Part shown: in pieces, positions 27,171 to 39,672 of the stretch
How the letters are laid out: each line of letters opens with the position of its first letter
Position numbering within the stretch: position 1 is the first letter of the stretch
From: Acridotheres tristis
Taxonomy: Eukaryota > Chordata > Aves > Passeriformes > Sturnidae
NCBI GenBank assembly: GCA_037013685.1
Contig: CM072899.1
Location: forward strand, 5,374,479 to 5,438,478
DNA: 64,000 bases
Direction: 5' to 3'
Made by a program: the position numbers and the translations under genes
The notes under the pieces: model-generated
Database searches by the model: none
What the model saw: only the letters and a program-made list of their open reading frames with translations
Told to the model about the DNA's origin: nothing

Positions 27171-29279
27171 CAGACACAATGATTATAACAACAATAAGAA
27201 GAACTCCTCTCTGTAGTACTATTATCCTCTGAATTACTTTGTTAGAGGAGCTCTCTTCCAGTTTGTTTATTTGTTTGTTTGGTGGCTTGGTTGGTTTTTA
27301 TTTCTGATGCAGGATAATCTCTGTGACCTTTGTTGCAGCTCCCACTAGACAGGGATTTAGATACAGATCCCAAATTGATCTTGAACCACTTTGGAGAGAC
27401 TAAGTGGGATCATTTCTAGAAGGTGAACTGGAATATGTTCCACATAAAGCAATTGGACTTAGGGAGTAAAATCAGATTTAACCCTTCATATGCACTAGAA
27501 AGTTTCTCTAAGCTCCTCAACTCATGATTATTTATCAGGCCACAGGCACAAGGATAACAATTGCTGCTCCCTTTAGCAGCAGCCTATAATAACAGATTTT
27601 CAAGTGGTATACCATGTATTTAACATAACAGCAATTTCAGGAATTGATGTGTGCTTGTTTAATAATTATTGCTTTTCTCCCCCAGACCTCACAACTGTGC
27701 TTTTATCAACAGAAAATGGTAATGCTTTCCTCTAAGAGAACATTCCAGGTCAAATGAATGCTGAGATAGAAAGCAGATAGTAGCAGAAACTGTGATTAGA
27801 GCATTTAGTTTAGTCTTTTCTTTGTACCAGAATGTATAGGCAGTTCCTGCTATAGATATACCTAAGAATAAATTCCCAACTCAGTACTAGTGCTGGATTT
27901 GATGTAGACAATGATGCTGATGTCATTTGGGTGGATACCTATGAGAAAATTATAACAGCTAGTTAACAGCACATGAAGTGATTCCATGTGAAATGTCACA
28001 AATGTAGTTCCAAGACTTATGACATGTTGTGATTCCTGAAACTGAAACTGTTGAAACCATACTCCATAATTTTATTTTCTATTATTCATATGTCTCTTAA
28101 GTAGTAACACCAAGTGATGCTGCATTATGACATTTAAGCCTCGGGGTTAAAACACCAAGTCTGCATCATGTCATGCTGTCTTATCCCCTGGTGTTAAGTC
28201 ACATATTGAGATTTTCAAAGGCTTTAAATCCAGACTGCTGTTTATCATCACTAGGAAATGGATTTTTAAGTCACACCTCTATGAAGGCTGATCATCACAA
28301 GAGTGAATCAATTTCCAAATTGCAAAAATAAAACCTTTGCTTGTTACCAGGAGGATTTTAGACAACTGGCCAGTAACCATTTTTCATAGCAGTCAGTGCA
28401 AACTCCTACTAGAAAATCAGAAAATTAAGAGGAATAGGCTTGTCACAGCTCACCTATAAGAAGTGTTTCCCATCTCTTGGCTTCAGCAGACTCTGGAGGT
28501 TAAAAAGACAGTTTGTGCTTTGCTTTAGAAAATCAGCATCCTGTTGTGTTGAGCATTGCATGCACATACAGTAGGAAAACGTTCTTGTCCTTACAAAGCA
28601 ACTACATAGATAGATCAGAAAACATCTTATTGTCCCATTTCAGAGCAAGGAAATCAAGGCCATTGTCTGAAAACTGCAGCAGAAGCATGTAGCAAATCTA
28701 TGACTGCTAAATGCGCACAAATCATCTTTCTTTTGCATGGAGACAGGGAAGAAACAATGGGGGAAAGTTCTGAAGACTGCAATTATTCAGACAACTGGGA
28801 CAGCACTGAGGATAAGAGCAGGTGCCCTGTAAGCAGTCTCAGCACTCCCACCAAGGGCTGCATCTCCTGATGCCCAGGGATGGCTCTGTGGGCTGGAGCT
28901 GGCTGCTCAGACTGTGAAGCAGATGTGTCCTGTGCTCCTGTGCCTCTGCTGAGCTGAATTCCTAAACCTCCACGGCTGCCACTTGTCTGTACAGAGGGCC
29001 CAGACAGAAGCTGGGGTGCTCAAAGGTGCAGGAGCTGTGTTGGATGGAGGAGAGTGATGGAGCCCTGCCTCGCCCACGGTTCCTGCACCATGGCCTGGTG
29101 ACACACACCACAGCACAGGGCTCAAAGGGGCTCCAGCCTGCTGGATCCCAGAAACCTGGGGTTTGAGCTTTCTGTGCTTTCAGTTACTGATCTCCTGGAA
29201 AATACTGCTTTTGACCTGAGGCCGTGGACATGGCTTCTAAATATGAATGGTGAAGTAGAAATCATGAGTGTGTAGTGAA
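27171..29279. other. non-coding stretch; GC-richer flank before an LTR-like block
   Basis: AT-rich until about 28.8 kb. From 28800 to 29215 it is noticeably GC-richer, without resembling a known exon. This part could be internal sequence of, or older sequence flanking, the LTR-like block that follows. No gene supported. Confidence 0.45.
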
Positions 29280-29695
29280 ATACAAGTGTGTGCTTTCACA
29301 GGGTGATGGGTTTTAAATTTGAGGTTTTTATAGTATAGTAATAGTTATGGGACAACATGGAGGTTTTTGGGCGTTGTCTCTTTCTTTGTTCATCTTTCTT
29401 CTTCTTCCTTCTTCTTCATGATTTTCTGGTAGTGCTTTCTGGTTGGTCAGTCAGTGTCACTCTAAGGGTCATGGGAATCTAGTTATTGGGTCAAAAGTAT
29501 AAATAATATAGGTGTTAAATCCCTATTGGACTGTTTAACCTTAAAAAACCTTGTAGCAGTTGCCTCTGTAGCCCTTTTTCCACACTTCTAGCAAGGAGCT
29601 GTCATACTCTCTGTACTTTCTAATAAGATATAATAAACATCCAAACCCAAACACGAGAAAAACTGTTCCAATCGTGTTTCTGTTAATCCTGGCTC
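29280..29695 (+). mobile_element. probable solo LTR of an endogenous retrovirus, boundaries approximate
   Basis: The block has promoter and terminator signals in the order expected for a sense LTR: a pyrimidine-rich CTT/TTC tract (about 29390-29420), a TATA-like 'agtataaataatata' near 29498, and 'taataaacatcc' with an AATAAA signal near 29630, followed by about 60 bases ending 'taatcctggctca'. No primer-binding site, polypurine tract, gag, pol or env reading frame is recognisable next to it, so it is probably a solo LTR or a remnant. Exact ends and target-site duplication could not be settled. The class (ERVL-like or other) was not determined. Confidence 0.55.
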
Positions 29696-30359
29696 AGAGG
29701 AAAACAGAGGAGACTGAGACAAACCACTAATAAAGTGGTGCAAAGCTGGCTACACCAGCCCTGCTGAGACTTGGGACATGGAAGCAGCAAAGCACGAGAG
29801 TGATGGGATTGACCAGAGTGAATCCAGTCCCAAGTGATGCCTCAGCCACACCGAGGGGCCACAGCACCCCTGTCCTGACCCACTGCTGCACTCCCACTCT
29901 GTTTTGTACAGTTTATCCAGCTTTGGGCTGCACATCCAAACTCTCACATGCTGTCGATTTCTGCCCCTCAAGTGCAGTGCTGTTTGCTCAGCTTTCAGGT
30001 AGCTGGGGTTGCTATTTAACCCCAGGTCAGCCTGATCTGATTCTCCCCTTCTTACTCCACAGCCTGAATTCACTATGGATTTTGGTATCTCCTGAACTCT
30101 TGATCTGCATTATGGATAACAACAGATAAGCAGATAACATTACCAGGCTGTCCTACATCCATCTCCAGAATCTGGTGAACTTTTACTTATGTTAATAGAA
30201 ATATTTAATAGAAAAAAAGCCTTTGTCCCTGTGGAAGTCTTCATCTATAAACCTATTTTTACTAAAAAAATGCATGCCTAATCCTAAATGGGAGGGTTTG
30301 TCATACAAAGTTTACAACAAAAATGAGTCATTACTTAAAAACTCATTTAATAACATTGC

Positions 30360-30711
30360 ACACAAGTGACCAGAAATGTCAATTACCAGGGAGAAGGGGC
30401 ACAGGATACTTCATGTAATCGCAACTGTTGCTCAGGGGCACTCATGTTTGAGTCTTTCTGACAACATCTACAACGCTCTAATTGAACTGCCTGGGCATAG
30501 AGGAATTGCTTCTTGCTCCTGCAAAACAGCTAGCAGAATTACGAAAATGGAGGCCCAGAAAAAAATAGTGCATTTTCAAGCTTTTGAAATGTCACACTCC
30601 TGGGCACCAATTTATCTGAGTTACATTGCAACATTACAAATAGCCAGCAAGTCTTACAGGGCCATTTTTCACAATAAAAATACTTTCCTAACTGCTATTT
30701 TAGTTCAGTAA
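30360..30711 (+). other. CpG-retaining patch with 111-codon ORF, unidentified
   Basis: A frame at 30376-30711 has fairly balanced amino-acid composition and no low-complexity runs, and the underlying DNA keeps CpGs (atcgcaact, acaacgctct, attacgaaaa). I recognise no domain. It could be a conserved non-coding element that happens to be open, or an exon fragment. No clear acceptor or donor pair brackets it. Confidence 0.2.
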
Positions 30712-33700
30712 TGATTGTATAGATCTGTTTATTATGCATTTATATTTTTCCCTAAATAACACCTTACTGTTGGCAACGTACTGAAACAGAGGAAAGTGTG
30801 CAATATTAATGGGGCCAGCCACTTGCTTCAGTGTAAAAATATTTTTGACTCTAGGGGAAGAACAAAGAGAAAAAAAGAAAAACTCATGAGAAATCCATAA
30901 AGAAAACAAAGAAATCCTTCAGCTATTTTTTCTAATTTAATATTGCTTCCACTTCTATCTGTTGTCTCCAGGATAATGGCCATTATGATCATAGTGAAAA
31001 GATTACATTGATTGCAGAGTGCCAGGGAAGCTATATTAAAGGTCAATAAGGAAAAGTGGGATATATCTCTGCTGGAGCTATGCTTCAGCCTCTTGAGCCC
31101 ACTCCTGAAGATATTTCCATTGTTTTTTGTTGTATGTAGAAGCACTGATAAGCTGCTGCTTTCAGAAAAGCACAGCCAAAACCAAGGGATTCCAGTTCCC
31201 AAATGCTTTAGTGCACCTGTGTTGTACACCAAGGAAACTCAGGCAGGCAAATCCCAGTTCTTGGACACCTCCTTCATCAGCCCTGAGACAGCTGTTCTCT
31301 CTGATGGATGCTCTGCACCTGCCCAGGTTAGCTGGCTCTCAGGGCTTAACTTGGGACTCTGAGCCCACATGCATATGCTGCAGTGCTAGAATAAAAATAT
31401 TTTGGATATCTGGCTGATCCTCAGCTCTCTGTGGCTGGTGCATCTCTTGGAGGCAGGCAGTGCATGTCTCATGAAAGGTTCACATCTGAATTTGGCCACT
31501 GAGTATGTGCTCCCTGTGGTACCAGGCTGCAGTAGAGGCTTAATTCCAGACAAGAATTATATTGAACCTTTTACACTTCTTGCATTTGTCCTGAAGTTAT
31601 TCAATAACAATTATTAATAGCAAATTAATATGCAGTTGGCAACAGCTATCTTATCAATTGCCTTAACAAAGTGCCTGCATAACTCCTTAGCACTGAGAAA
31701 ACTCTGATTCTGGAAGGTCAGGATTTGATTTCAATGGAACCTTAAAATTAAAATTAAAGGTGGCATTAAAGTATAAATTATAGGTATGAATTAAAGGGTA
31801 TGAATACCCACCCACGATATCTACAGGCCAACTTTCTCTTACAAAGGGAGGTTTGGAAAATCTCTCTCTTATGGTTTTAAGTGTGAGTAACTTTCTAACA
31901 GAAGGAGTTGCTGAAGGAACAGCTCTGGCACTTGAAGATAATGGTTGCTTTTCAAAGAATTCATTGCTACCAAGTTTCTTGGCAGTGAGAGCAATGGGAA
32001 AGAGTTGTGCATTTCACATAACAGCAAATGCAAATGCTTTAGCACTCCTTAGTCCCCCCTCTCCCCTGATGTCATGCAGAGGTAAGCAGAGATAAGTATT
32101 TTTAACACTCTAATAAAAAATGCTTAAGTACTAATAACTATTGTTCATTCTGTTGGCAGGATTTTAGTACAGAACCCTTTGTCTTCAGTTTTTAGAATCA
32201 TGATACTACAACCTGGAGAAAACAACATTTATACTTTATATGAACATAAAACAACTCCATGCATATATTCTAAACATATTCCTTAGCACAGGCTGCTGCA
32301 CTTGGGTGCATGTGTCCACAAACTGGACTCTTTAAAATAAGCTCTGGAAGATTCCAGATTAATTCACAAATAAATCACATGGAAAGTTGTTCAGGCCACA
32401 GTTTCATATGTGAATATATTCTCATAATAGTTTAATTTTATTTGTACTTTTAAAGTGTAGTTTAGAAATGGTTTGAGAAACTACAGATCTTACAGGGAAA
32501 CTGTGATCTTGAGAGGAATCTTGGAATAAGCAAAAGTAGGCTAGAAACCACAAAAACTGAAGCATGGTTGTTTTGAAAGGTAATATGCTTGTGACTTCTA
32601 CCACTCTCAGAAGGGTTACCAGAAGACATTTTCTGTCTTCTTAACCTATTTTATCTGTATTTCTGTATTGACTTCTCCCACCTGTCTTGCAGACAGGGAA
32701 TTTCTCAGAATGAAGGCCAGGAGAAGCACTGACCTGCTGGATCATCTCATGGCTTTGGGCTCCAGAGCAGCAAGCCCAGATTACTCAGAGGGGCACTGAC
32801 ACTGGGGCTCAGCAGCCACCAGCCTGTTCAGCTTGGGACAGTCAACAGGTCTTGATTTTGATGTCTGCTCATCTCTGGGGACAAAGTCTCTTCTCTGAGA
32901 GGCAGGACCATGGCTTTGCTTAAGTGGCCATCTGACCCAGAGGAAAAGCTGTTTAAGCTTGTCTGAAAGAAATTGCTTACACTTTCCTGCCCTTTTACCC
33001 ACTAGCACTGAGGGTTAATATAGGTCTGTGAACAGTAGCATGCTAATCCTAGCAGGAGAACTGATGCTTAACACCCAGTTTATTTTCTCTTTGATCACAG
33101 AAAATAGATAAAAATTTCCTGTCCTGAACCAAAAACTCAGCCTAAAAAATTGAATTCCTAAAGAAAGAGATGCAGCATAAGGGCACCTTGAAAAAATCTC
33201 TTTGTGACATATGGACCAAGTTTAAGCAGTCCAATTGCCAGTGCCAATCAAACATCTAACCCATCTTCAACAATGCATTCTTCCAAGAATATTGTAGAAT
33301 ATTAGAGGCTTCCTTTTTACTTTTCAACATACATTTTTAATTCTGATTTTTCATTCAACTCACAAAATCTAAAGGATGAGCTAAGAAAATGACTCATGAT
33401 AGAGACTGCATACTTTACCTATCATTTGATGGGAAAGACATTGTTATTTGTTTGATTAAACAGTGCATAATTAAAAGTCAATATGCAAAACCATAATAGA
33501 ATCTGTGTAACTAGTCAAATTTTTGTCAATGACATTGTCTAATTTATAGGAAATCAGTAATAAAATGTTTGTTTCCAACATTATCTACAAAACAATTTGT
33601 ATATTATGAAAATAAATCCATATGGCTTTGGATCCATCCATGGGCAAAGTTCATGGGAAGGTGATCCAGCTTAGGCACTGAACTAAGAAGTGCTGTTTGG

Positions 33701-34524
33701 GGAGGACAAATTATAGTTTACTTCTTCAAATCTCTAGCACAGTGTGCAGAAATGAGTTTAATTCCTTTGAGAATATCTGTCATATCCAAGCAGGGAAGAA
33801 TACCTTAATAGGCTGTACCCATTTCATAATGCATACAAGATAGATGTCTCCAGAGGAGGGAGAAGAGTTGTGTTATGCTTAAAAGTTTCAGAGTACAAGC
33901 TTGTTAAGAAAGTTGGCAACCAATTATAGAAACTAATCCAGTTAATGAATTACTAATGTTTGCTAGCAAAGCACCACTGGTGAGAAATAATTTCATTAAC
34001 TATAACAATATACATGCTATATTGTGCCCTAGTTCAGCCAGTTTTCTAAAGTCTGATGTGAATCAATGAGTGACAACTACCCAAACCAAAAGACAAACCC
34101 AAGATTCCTAAGGATTTTACTTCCAAAAGGATTTTAAAGGAAGCAGTACCTATTAATGCTTGGCAGGAGCATGTAGGAGAATAATGAAGGGAATCTACAG
34201 ATTGAAATGGGATACTTCCAAACAGGTCTTCCAAATGCCTGAGAACATTTCCAAAAGGAATGTTGTTCATGCCAAGAAAAACAGTCTTTTTTCCATTGTT
34301 GCTCAAGGTGCCAGGCATGGTAGGAGCTCACAGAGACAGGGAAGGAATCCAGACACAGCCAGCTCCTGTTGTGGATTGGAAACAGGCCACAGAGCCAAGC
34401 CTGATTTACAGAGCTCAGGCTGAAATCTTGATCTCAACCTTCCCATTGCCTGGATCAGTCTGAAATCAGGCTCCTTGCTCTGCAACCTCTCCTTGAGATT
34501 GGCTTGGCTGCAATTTAGCTGTTG

Positions 34525-34540
34525 TTTTTTTTTTTTTTTT
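34525..34540. repeat. poly-T homopolymer
   Basis: Sixteen consecutive T. No adjoining retroposon body is recognised. Confidence 0.85.
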
Positions 34541-36422
34541 GGTCCTCTGAGCAGGAATATAGGGGTAATTTGACATGCAAACAACACATCTCTGCAACAA
34601 TAAGGACATGAAAGGTAAGAGACATAGTGCTGTAACTTAAGCCCCAGAAAGAATTGTTTTGGATTCTGAGCAAGGACATAGCTGCTGAGTGTGCAGTGTT
34701 ACAGCACTGGACCAAACCTCCTGGGAGGGAGAGGCCAGAGGACTGACTAGGTGGATGGATCCCTTTGATTCCATGATTCCTGCCATATTCCTATTTACTC
34801 AGCAGAGGAAGGGATGTACTGATACTGAGCAGTGTAAATAATACTTAGAGCCTGAAGCCCTTCCCAGTCCTGCCCGTTTTGCCTACGTGGCACAATGAAC
34901 TGCACGTGTGGCAGTGCAGTCAGGACAAGCAGTGGTTAAATTTCATCCTAAACCTACTCCAGTTTCCCTCTGTGACCATAGGTGGGAAGAATCCATTTTG
35001 GAGACAAGTTGAATCCACACTTCAGTTTTGAAAACTTCCTGCCTGAGGTTGAGGCATAAAGGGTGACAGGCAGAGATCAAGAGATGCAAAGCATCGGTCT
35101 CAACATCTCACCTCCCTCTTTAGCCTCCTACATATCCCACAGAAGTTTACACTGAGATTTAGTGTATTGCTCAAATCCTCCCTGTTCCCACCTCCCCCTG
35201 CCTCCTGCACTGGCTGCAGTCACACCATCTCTTGCAAAGACTGAAAATCTTCCAGTCATAATAAGAGAAGAATGACAATTTTCCTTCCCCAGCACACGAG
35301 CAGAGAAAACACTGCTGGTTGGTTTTGTGGTGCTCTCATTAGTTACAGCAGAAATTCTACCCTGCTGAAGCCACCAGAAGGTTTGAAAAATGACTGCTAC
35401 ACTCTTGGGAAGCACTGACTTGTATCTCAGCATCTCCAAACTGGTAGAAATAGCAATTTCTAGTCTAGAGGAGATTATCTCACAGATGGATTAAGAGATG
35501 TGAGTAAAACCTGCTGGCTATTCCAGGAAGGAAAGGTTGGCAAACTGTGTTCCACATTAGATGAACAAGAGCCCCAGAGTGACCACCTGTACCCTACTGC
35601 CCATGAAGTGCCTTCACAAGTCTTGCAAAAGCCCCAGAGAAAAGCTCCTGTATCCTATCACCATGGTCTATAGAGATTATTGGCACTTCCCCACTGTATA
35701 CAGTTTTCCTTACAGCAAAATTTGGAATAAAAACTCTTTGAAATAATTCTTTAATGTCTGTGCTTCTTTTTCAAAGCTGAATTTCTGTCCTAAAGGTCCT
35801 CAGTCCTGTATGTTCTTTTTCTTATCCCATGTATTTTGGAGACACCAGGCACTTTAAAAGACTGGGAGAAATGGTGAATTTTTATGGAACATTCTTCTTA
35901 TCTGCAAGCACTCAACTACTTACAAGAAAATGTATTTTTCAAATGTTTGCAGCATTGATTTGGCATCTTTATGTTAAAATTAACTAATTTTATGGTGTTA
36001 CCTTCTGGCTGCTGCTCATGACAATATAGAGTTGCAGTTATAGCCCATTATAAAGGGAAGGGCTGCAAGAGGGTGTTAACAGCCTATTTAGGATATAAAG
36101 CATTGTGCAGCACACAGATTTAAATTCAGGTGCAGTATAAGGTCAGGCTTGAATTGTATGTATAATATGTTTGTCAGGCACCCCATGTGTAAAACTGACA
36201 GCTCTAACCTAGTTGCCACAGGCTGTTTTATACAGTTGGGAATATTATGTCTCTTTGACTTCAGTGATGTACACTTGAAAAGAAAATTGTTTCATTTTGA
36301 GGAAACGTGAAAAGTCAGAACCTATTCCATTAATAAAATACAACATAAACTTTCTAGTTAAAAAAGCTATTTTGAAGTAGTTAGCATCAGCTCAATGCCA
36401 CAATTAAATGCAATACATACGT

Positions 36423-36465
36423 GATAATAATAATAATAATAACAATAATAATAGTAATAATAGTA
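36423..36465. repeat. imperfect (AAT)n microsatellite
   Basis: About 43 bases of ATA/AAT trinucleotide repeats with C and G interruptions (aacaataataatagtaata). It produces a leucine run in a minus-strand open frame, which is therefore an artefact. Confidence 0.9.
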
Positions 36466-38267
36466 AAAGAATAATGAGGCTCACATACTCTACTTTTATT
36501 CTTGGATAAATCTGACACATGTAAAGTCTGGCTTTGCCCTGCTGCATTGGAAACGTGAGTTGAATACCTGGAACCCTCTGGATTTCAGGGAGTGCTTGGT
36601 GCATGGCTCTGAGAGGAGTGCACAGAGCCAGCAGTGCACTGTCCCTCCTGCAGGGCTTCAACCTCATGGTTCCTGCATGATCCTGAAAGTGCTGCTGCAC
36701 CAGGACAAGGGGCTCCTTTCCCACTGCTAACTTCAGGATACAAGCTGTTTCCCTCCATCACTACCATCTTGTGGAGCTGCGAAACTGGGGCCCCACCTAT
36801 TCCCAGATGATTTGGCAACAATTAAGCTTTGCTGTCCCTGTTTCATATTTAGCTAGATCTAATCTGGATAGAATAGGTAGGATTGTTCTCAGTGAGAATT
36901 TGTCTGGTGTTTAAATTCAATTGATTTGCACAGGAGCATTGCCTTGCCATGGACTGCTCATGTTTCACCCCTGCCTTTCAGAAAGAGAAGGACAGTGGAG
37001 TGAGATAGGGTAGCTTGGAAGGAGCAGGTTGATGAAGAAATCCAGGCAGACAGCAGCACTGTTTGCCAAAGTCATGCAATGGCTCTGGAATAGAATTGCT
37101 TCTCAATCTCCTCCCTCAGCAGAAATCCACTCTTACACCTCCTGTAACCAACCACCAGACCAAAACAGAGGAGGGGACATTGTACAGCAACTGCAGCAAT
37201 GACAAAGGGGGAGGCTCTGACAGGACAAGGACTGGCCAGTATTTGGTTACCATCTCTGTTAGGTCACACAGCTTTCTTCCAGAGAACAACAGCATTGTTT
37301 CCAGCAGTTCTTCACTTTCTCAGAAAAAAATGGATGATGATTTATCAGGTGGATATCACACTGATCTAAAAAGTCCAGCTCTTCACAGAAAGGTTTGAAG
37401 GTACAAAAGTTTTTTATGAGCTCTTCTGGGAGGCAGCTCCTCAACTGGTGTAAAACAACACTCAGGAATCTCAAATGGAAATAGGCCAATTTAAATTGCC
37501 CAAGGATTTTGTAGCTTTATTTCTTATATAAGTGCTCCCAATATCTTTCGGTCACCTCCCTAAAAGGTACAATTCAGATCGAATATTTATCATTCTCTAT
37601 ATTTTTTATCTTCACTTTAAATTGGAAAAGAAAATAACAAGCTGTCTGCAGAGTAATCAGTTGCTATAGTAAACATTACTTTAGCATACAATGAAGTACT
37701 TATCTCTGTTCTGTTTAATTAAATCTGTGGTATATGCTGTCATTTGCCTATGCAGAGCAAGTGTTCTTCTCTCGAACCTGAAACTTAATTTCACTAAATA
37801 ACTCTTTGGTTTTAGAACAAATTAGGAAAGAGGTTAAATTAGCCTGATTTTCCTCATTTCCCACGTCACTCTTATATGCAGAATGGACGTTATTGCTCTG
37901 AACTAGCAAACTTCAGCACCCTGTTGTAATGATGGAAAAAATACTTACACTGTGGAAGAAAAGACACTTTCACAGGCCTTATGTATCTTCTAATGATAAT
38001 GGATGTTGCAAGCCTAGTGTATAACTGGCTATATGAATTTTTAAGTTGGTAGGATTGCATGCAGGCACTACCACTAGTGAAGGGCCAAAGTATGAAGATA
38101 CAACATAGACACGAGACTCATGATTTCAAGCATTTTATGAAGGAATGTTTGGGTCCAAATTCCTAATGTGCACAAATATATGTATAAAACAAGCATTGCT
38201 GGTAAAGTTATACATCATTTGTTCAGCTTGTCCAAATCCCTAGAAGGTCCTTCTGCCAGAACTACAG
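36466..38267. other. non-coding stretch with a candidate conserved patch
   Basis: Unique sequence. The part at 37600-37930 combines TTTAATTAAATC, several CATTAC/ATTA-type sites and isolated CpGs (ctctcgaacc, ccacgtcac, ggacgttatt) in an AT-rich context and might be a conserved non-coding element. No exon recognised. Confidence 0.4.
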
Positions 38268-38408
38268 AACATCCTGAGATGGAAGGAACCCACCAGGACC
38301 ATCAAAATCTGGACAGAACAGCTCCTAGAATCACAGCCTGTGCCTGAAGCACAGACACTTGAAGAACAGTTTGCTTCTGAGGCTCCAAACACTGTGTTAG
38401 ACCCTGAA
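38268..38408 (-). mobile_element. CR1 LINE short fragment, antisense
   Basis: This is about 140 bases of reverse-complement CR1 tail: 'atcctgagatggaaggaacc', 'caccaggaccatcaaa', then 'agaatcacagcctgtgcctg' and 'cagacacttgaagaac'. The same blocks occur in the same order in the copy at 11205-11690. It is strongly decayed and truncated. Confidence 0.85.
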
Positions 38409-39514
38409 TAAACCAAAAATTGAACTATTTAAAGCAATAAGAACGTAGCACTGGCTGTAGAACATTGCCTGAATTTTTGTCAGTGCACTTTGCAGAGGTG
38501 ATGCTTTTGTTCTGGTTTAACACTTGTACCAGTTCAGTGTCTCTGCAGTGAGTGCATATCCTTGGTACAGAGACATGGAACATTGCATTATCTTAGTTCT
38601 GTGGTGGGGCCCATGGGCACTGATCTAATTTCCCTGATTCAAAACAAAGCATCTGTAATATTACAGCACAACCCACAAGCAGGCTGCAGCCAGTGCAGCC
38701 TCCACACTGCTGGTACAACTGTGTCAGTTCAATTCTCTACGCTTTCTTCACCAGCAAAGGCTCATCTCCCCAGTCCAACTGGATCAGCTAATAACCAGTA
38801 ACAGTCTCAGCAATGCAAAATCAAAGGCACAAAGTCAAAGGAACAAACTCGAATGATGAAACAGCAGCTCCCATTCCTGATCTTTCGTTACTTTCTCTGA
38901 AAGTAGCAAAAAAGATTTTCATCTCAGCTACAGCACCTCTTTTTCAGTGCCAGAACCCCAGCTTTGCACACTGGAAATGGTGATCAGTAGCTGTCAGTTC
39001 AGACTGCCACTTGCTTATTGTTCAAATTATCCTTACATAGATTTTCTTCAGCAGTTAGGATATTACAATAATCTGGAAAAATCTTAACAAAACTAGGCTC
39101 TTTTATGAAAACTTAGACTATCCTCACACTATTCATTCTTTGCTATAGAAGGTGAAATATTATGTGATTGCTTTCATAAAAAGCCATATTTAATTGTAAA
39201 CTGTATTGCACACAAGAAAACATGTTCTCCAGCTCCCAAAATTATTCTGCAATATGTTTAATAATATTCCCTATCATATTTACTTAGACATTATATTAAA
39301 CGAATAAATTTGTTTTTGAAATATTGCATAATGAAAAAGGAAATATGTTTATTTTTCTAATAAGTTCAGTGTTTTTTAATCAGTTCAATGTGAATTCAAT
39401 ACAGCCAATCTTCTCTTGGTGCTGCTTCCCTTATTGAAATCAATTCTTCAAAAGGGAAGGCAATGAAAAAAAAAAAAAGGTAATGCAAATGTCTGAGTTA
39501 GAGTCAATGGAAAT
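38409..39514. other. non-coding stretch between two CR1 fragments
   Basis: AT-rich unique sequence, with 13 A at 39466-39478. A 79-codon frame at 38562-38801 has no recognisable similarity. Nothing else supported. Confidence 0.5.
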
Positions 39515-39672
39515 AATCATAGAATCATAGAATGATTTGGATTGGAATGGACCTTAGAGATCATTTTGTTTCCAAGCCCCTTTGCTATGGGCAGGGACAC
39601 CTTCCACTAGACCAGGTTTCTCAGAGCCCCATCCAACCTGGCCTTGGACACTTCCAGGGATGAGGATCCCAT
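39515..39672 (-). mobile_element. CR1 LINE 3' end, antisense
   Basis: It begins with the CR1 octamer tail in reverse (aatcatagaatcatagaatg), then 'ttggattggaatggacctta', 'gcagggacaccttccactag', 'accaggtttctcagagcccc', 'atccaacctggccttggaca' and 'cttccagggatgagga'. The intact octamer repeat marks the true 3' terminus. The copy is 5'-truncated after about 155 bases. Confidence 0.95.

Larger units (their letters stand above)
29696..36422. other. long non-coding stretch
   Basis: The part at 29740-30110 is GC-richer and has overlapping open frames on both strands that resemble no protein. The part at 30360-30711 is a CpG-retaining patch with a 111-codon plus-strand frame. The remainder is AT-rich unique DNA. 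A run of 16 T lies at 34525-34540. A possible fragment of a CR1-like octamer tail (gattccatgattcc) is near 34770 but is too short to call. Confidence 0.45.

Noticed and set aside
34720..34790. Possible CR1 octamer tail (gattccatgattcc) after 'gactgactaggtgga'
   Set aside because: Only two degenerate octamers and no convincing upstream CR1 blocks. Too short to call.
36404..36724. 106-codon minus-strand frame with a leucine-rich C-terminus resembling a membrane segment
   Set aside because: The leucines come from the (AAT)n microsatellite at 36423-36465.
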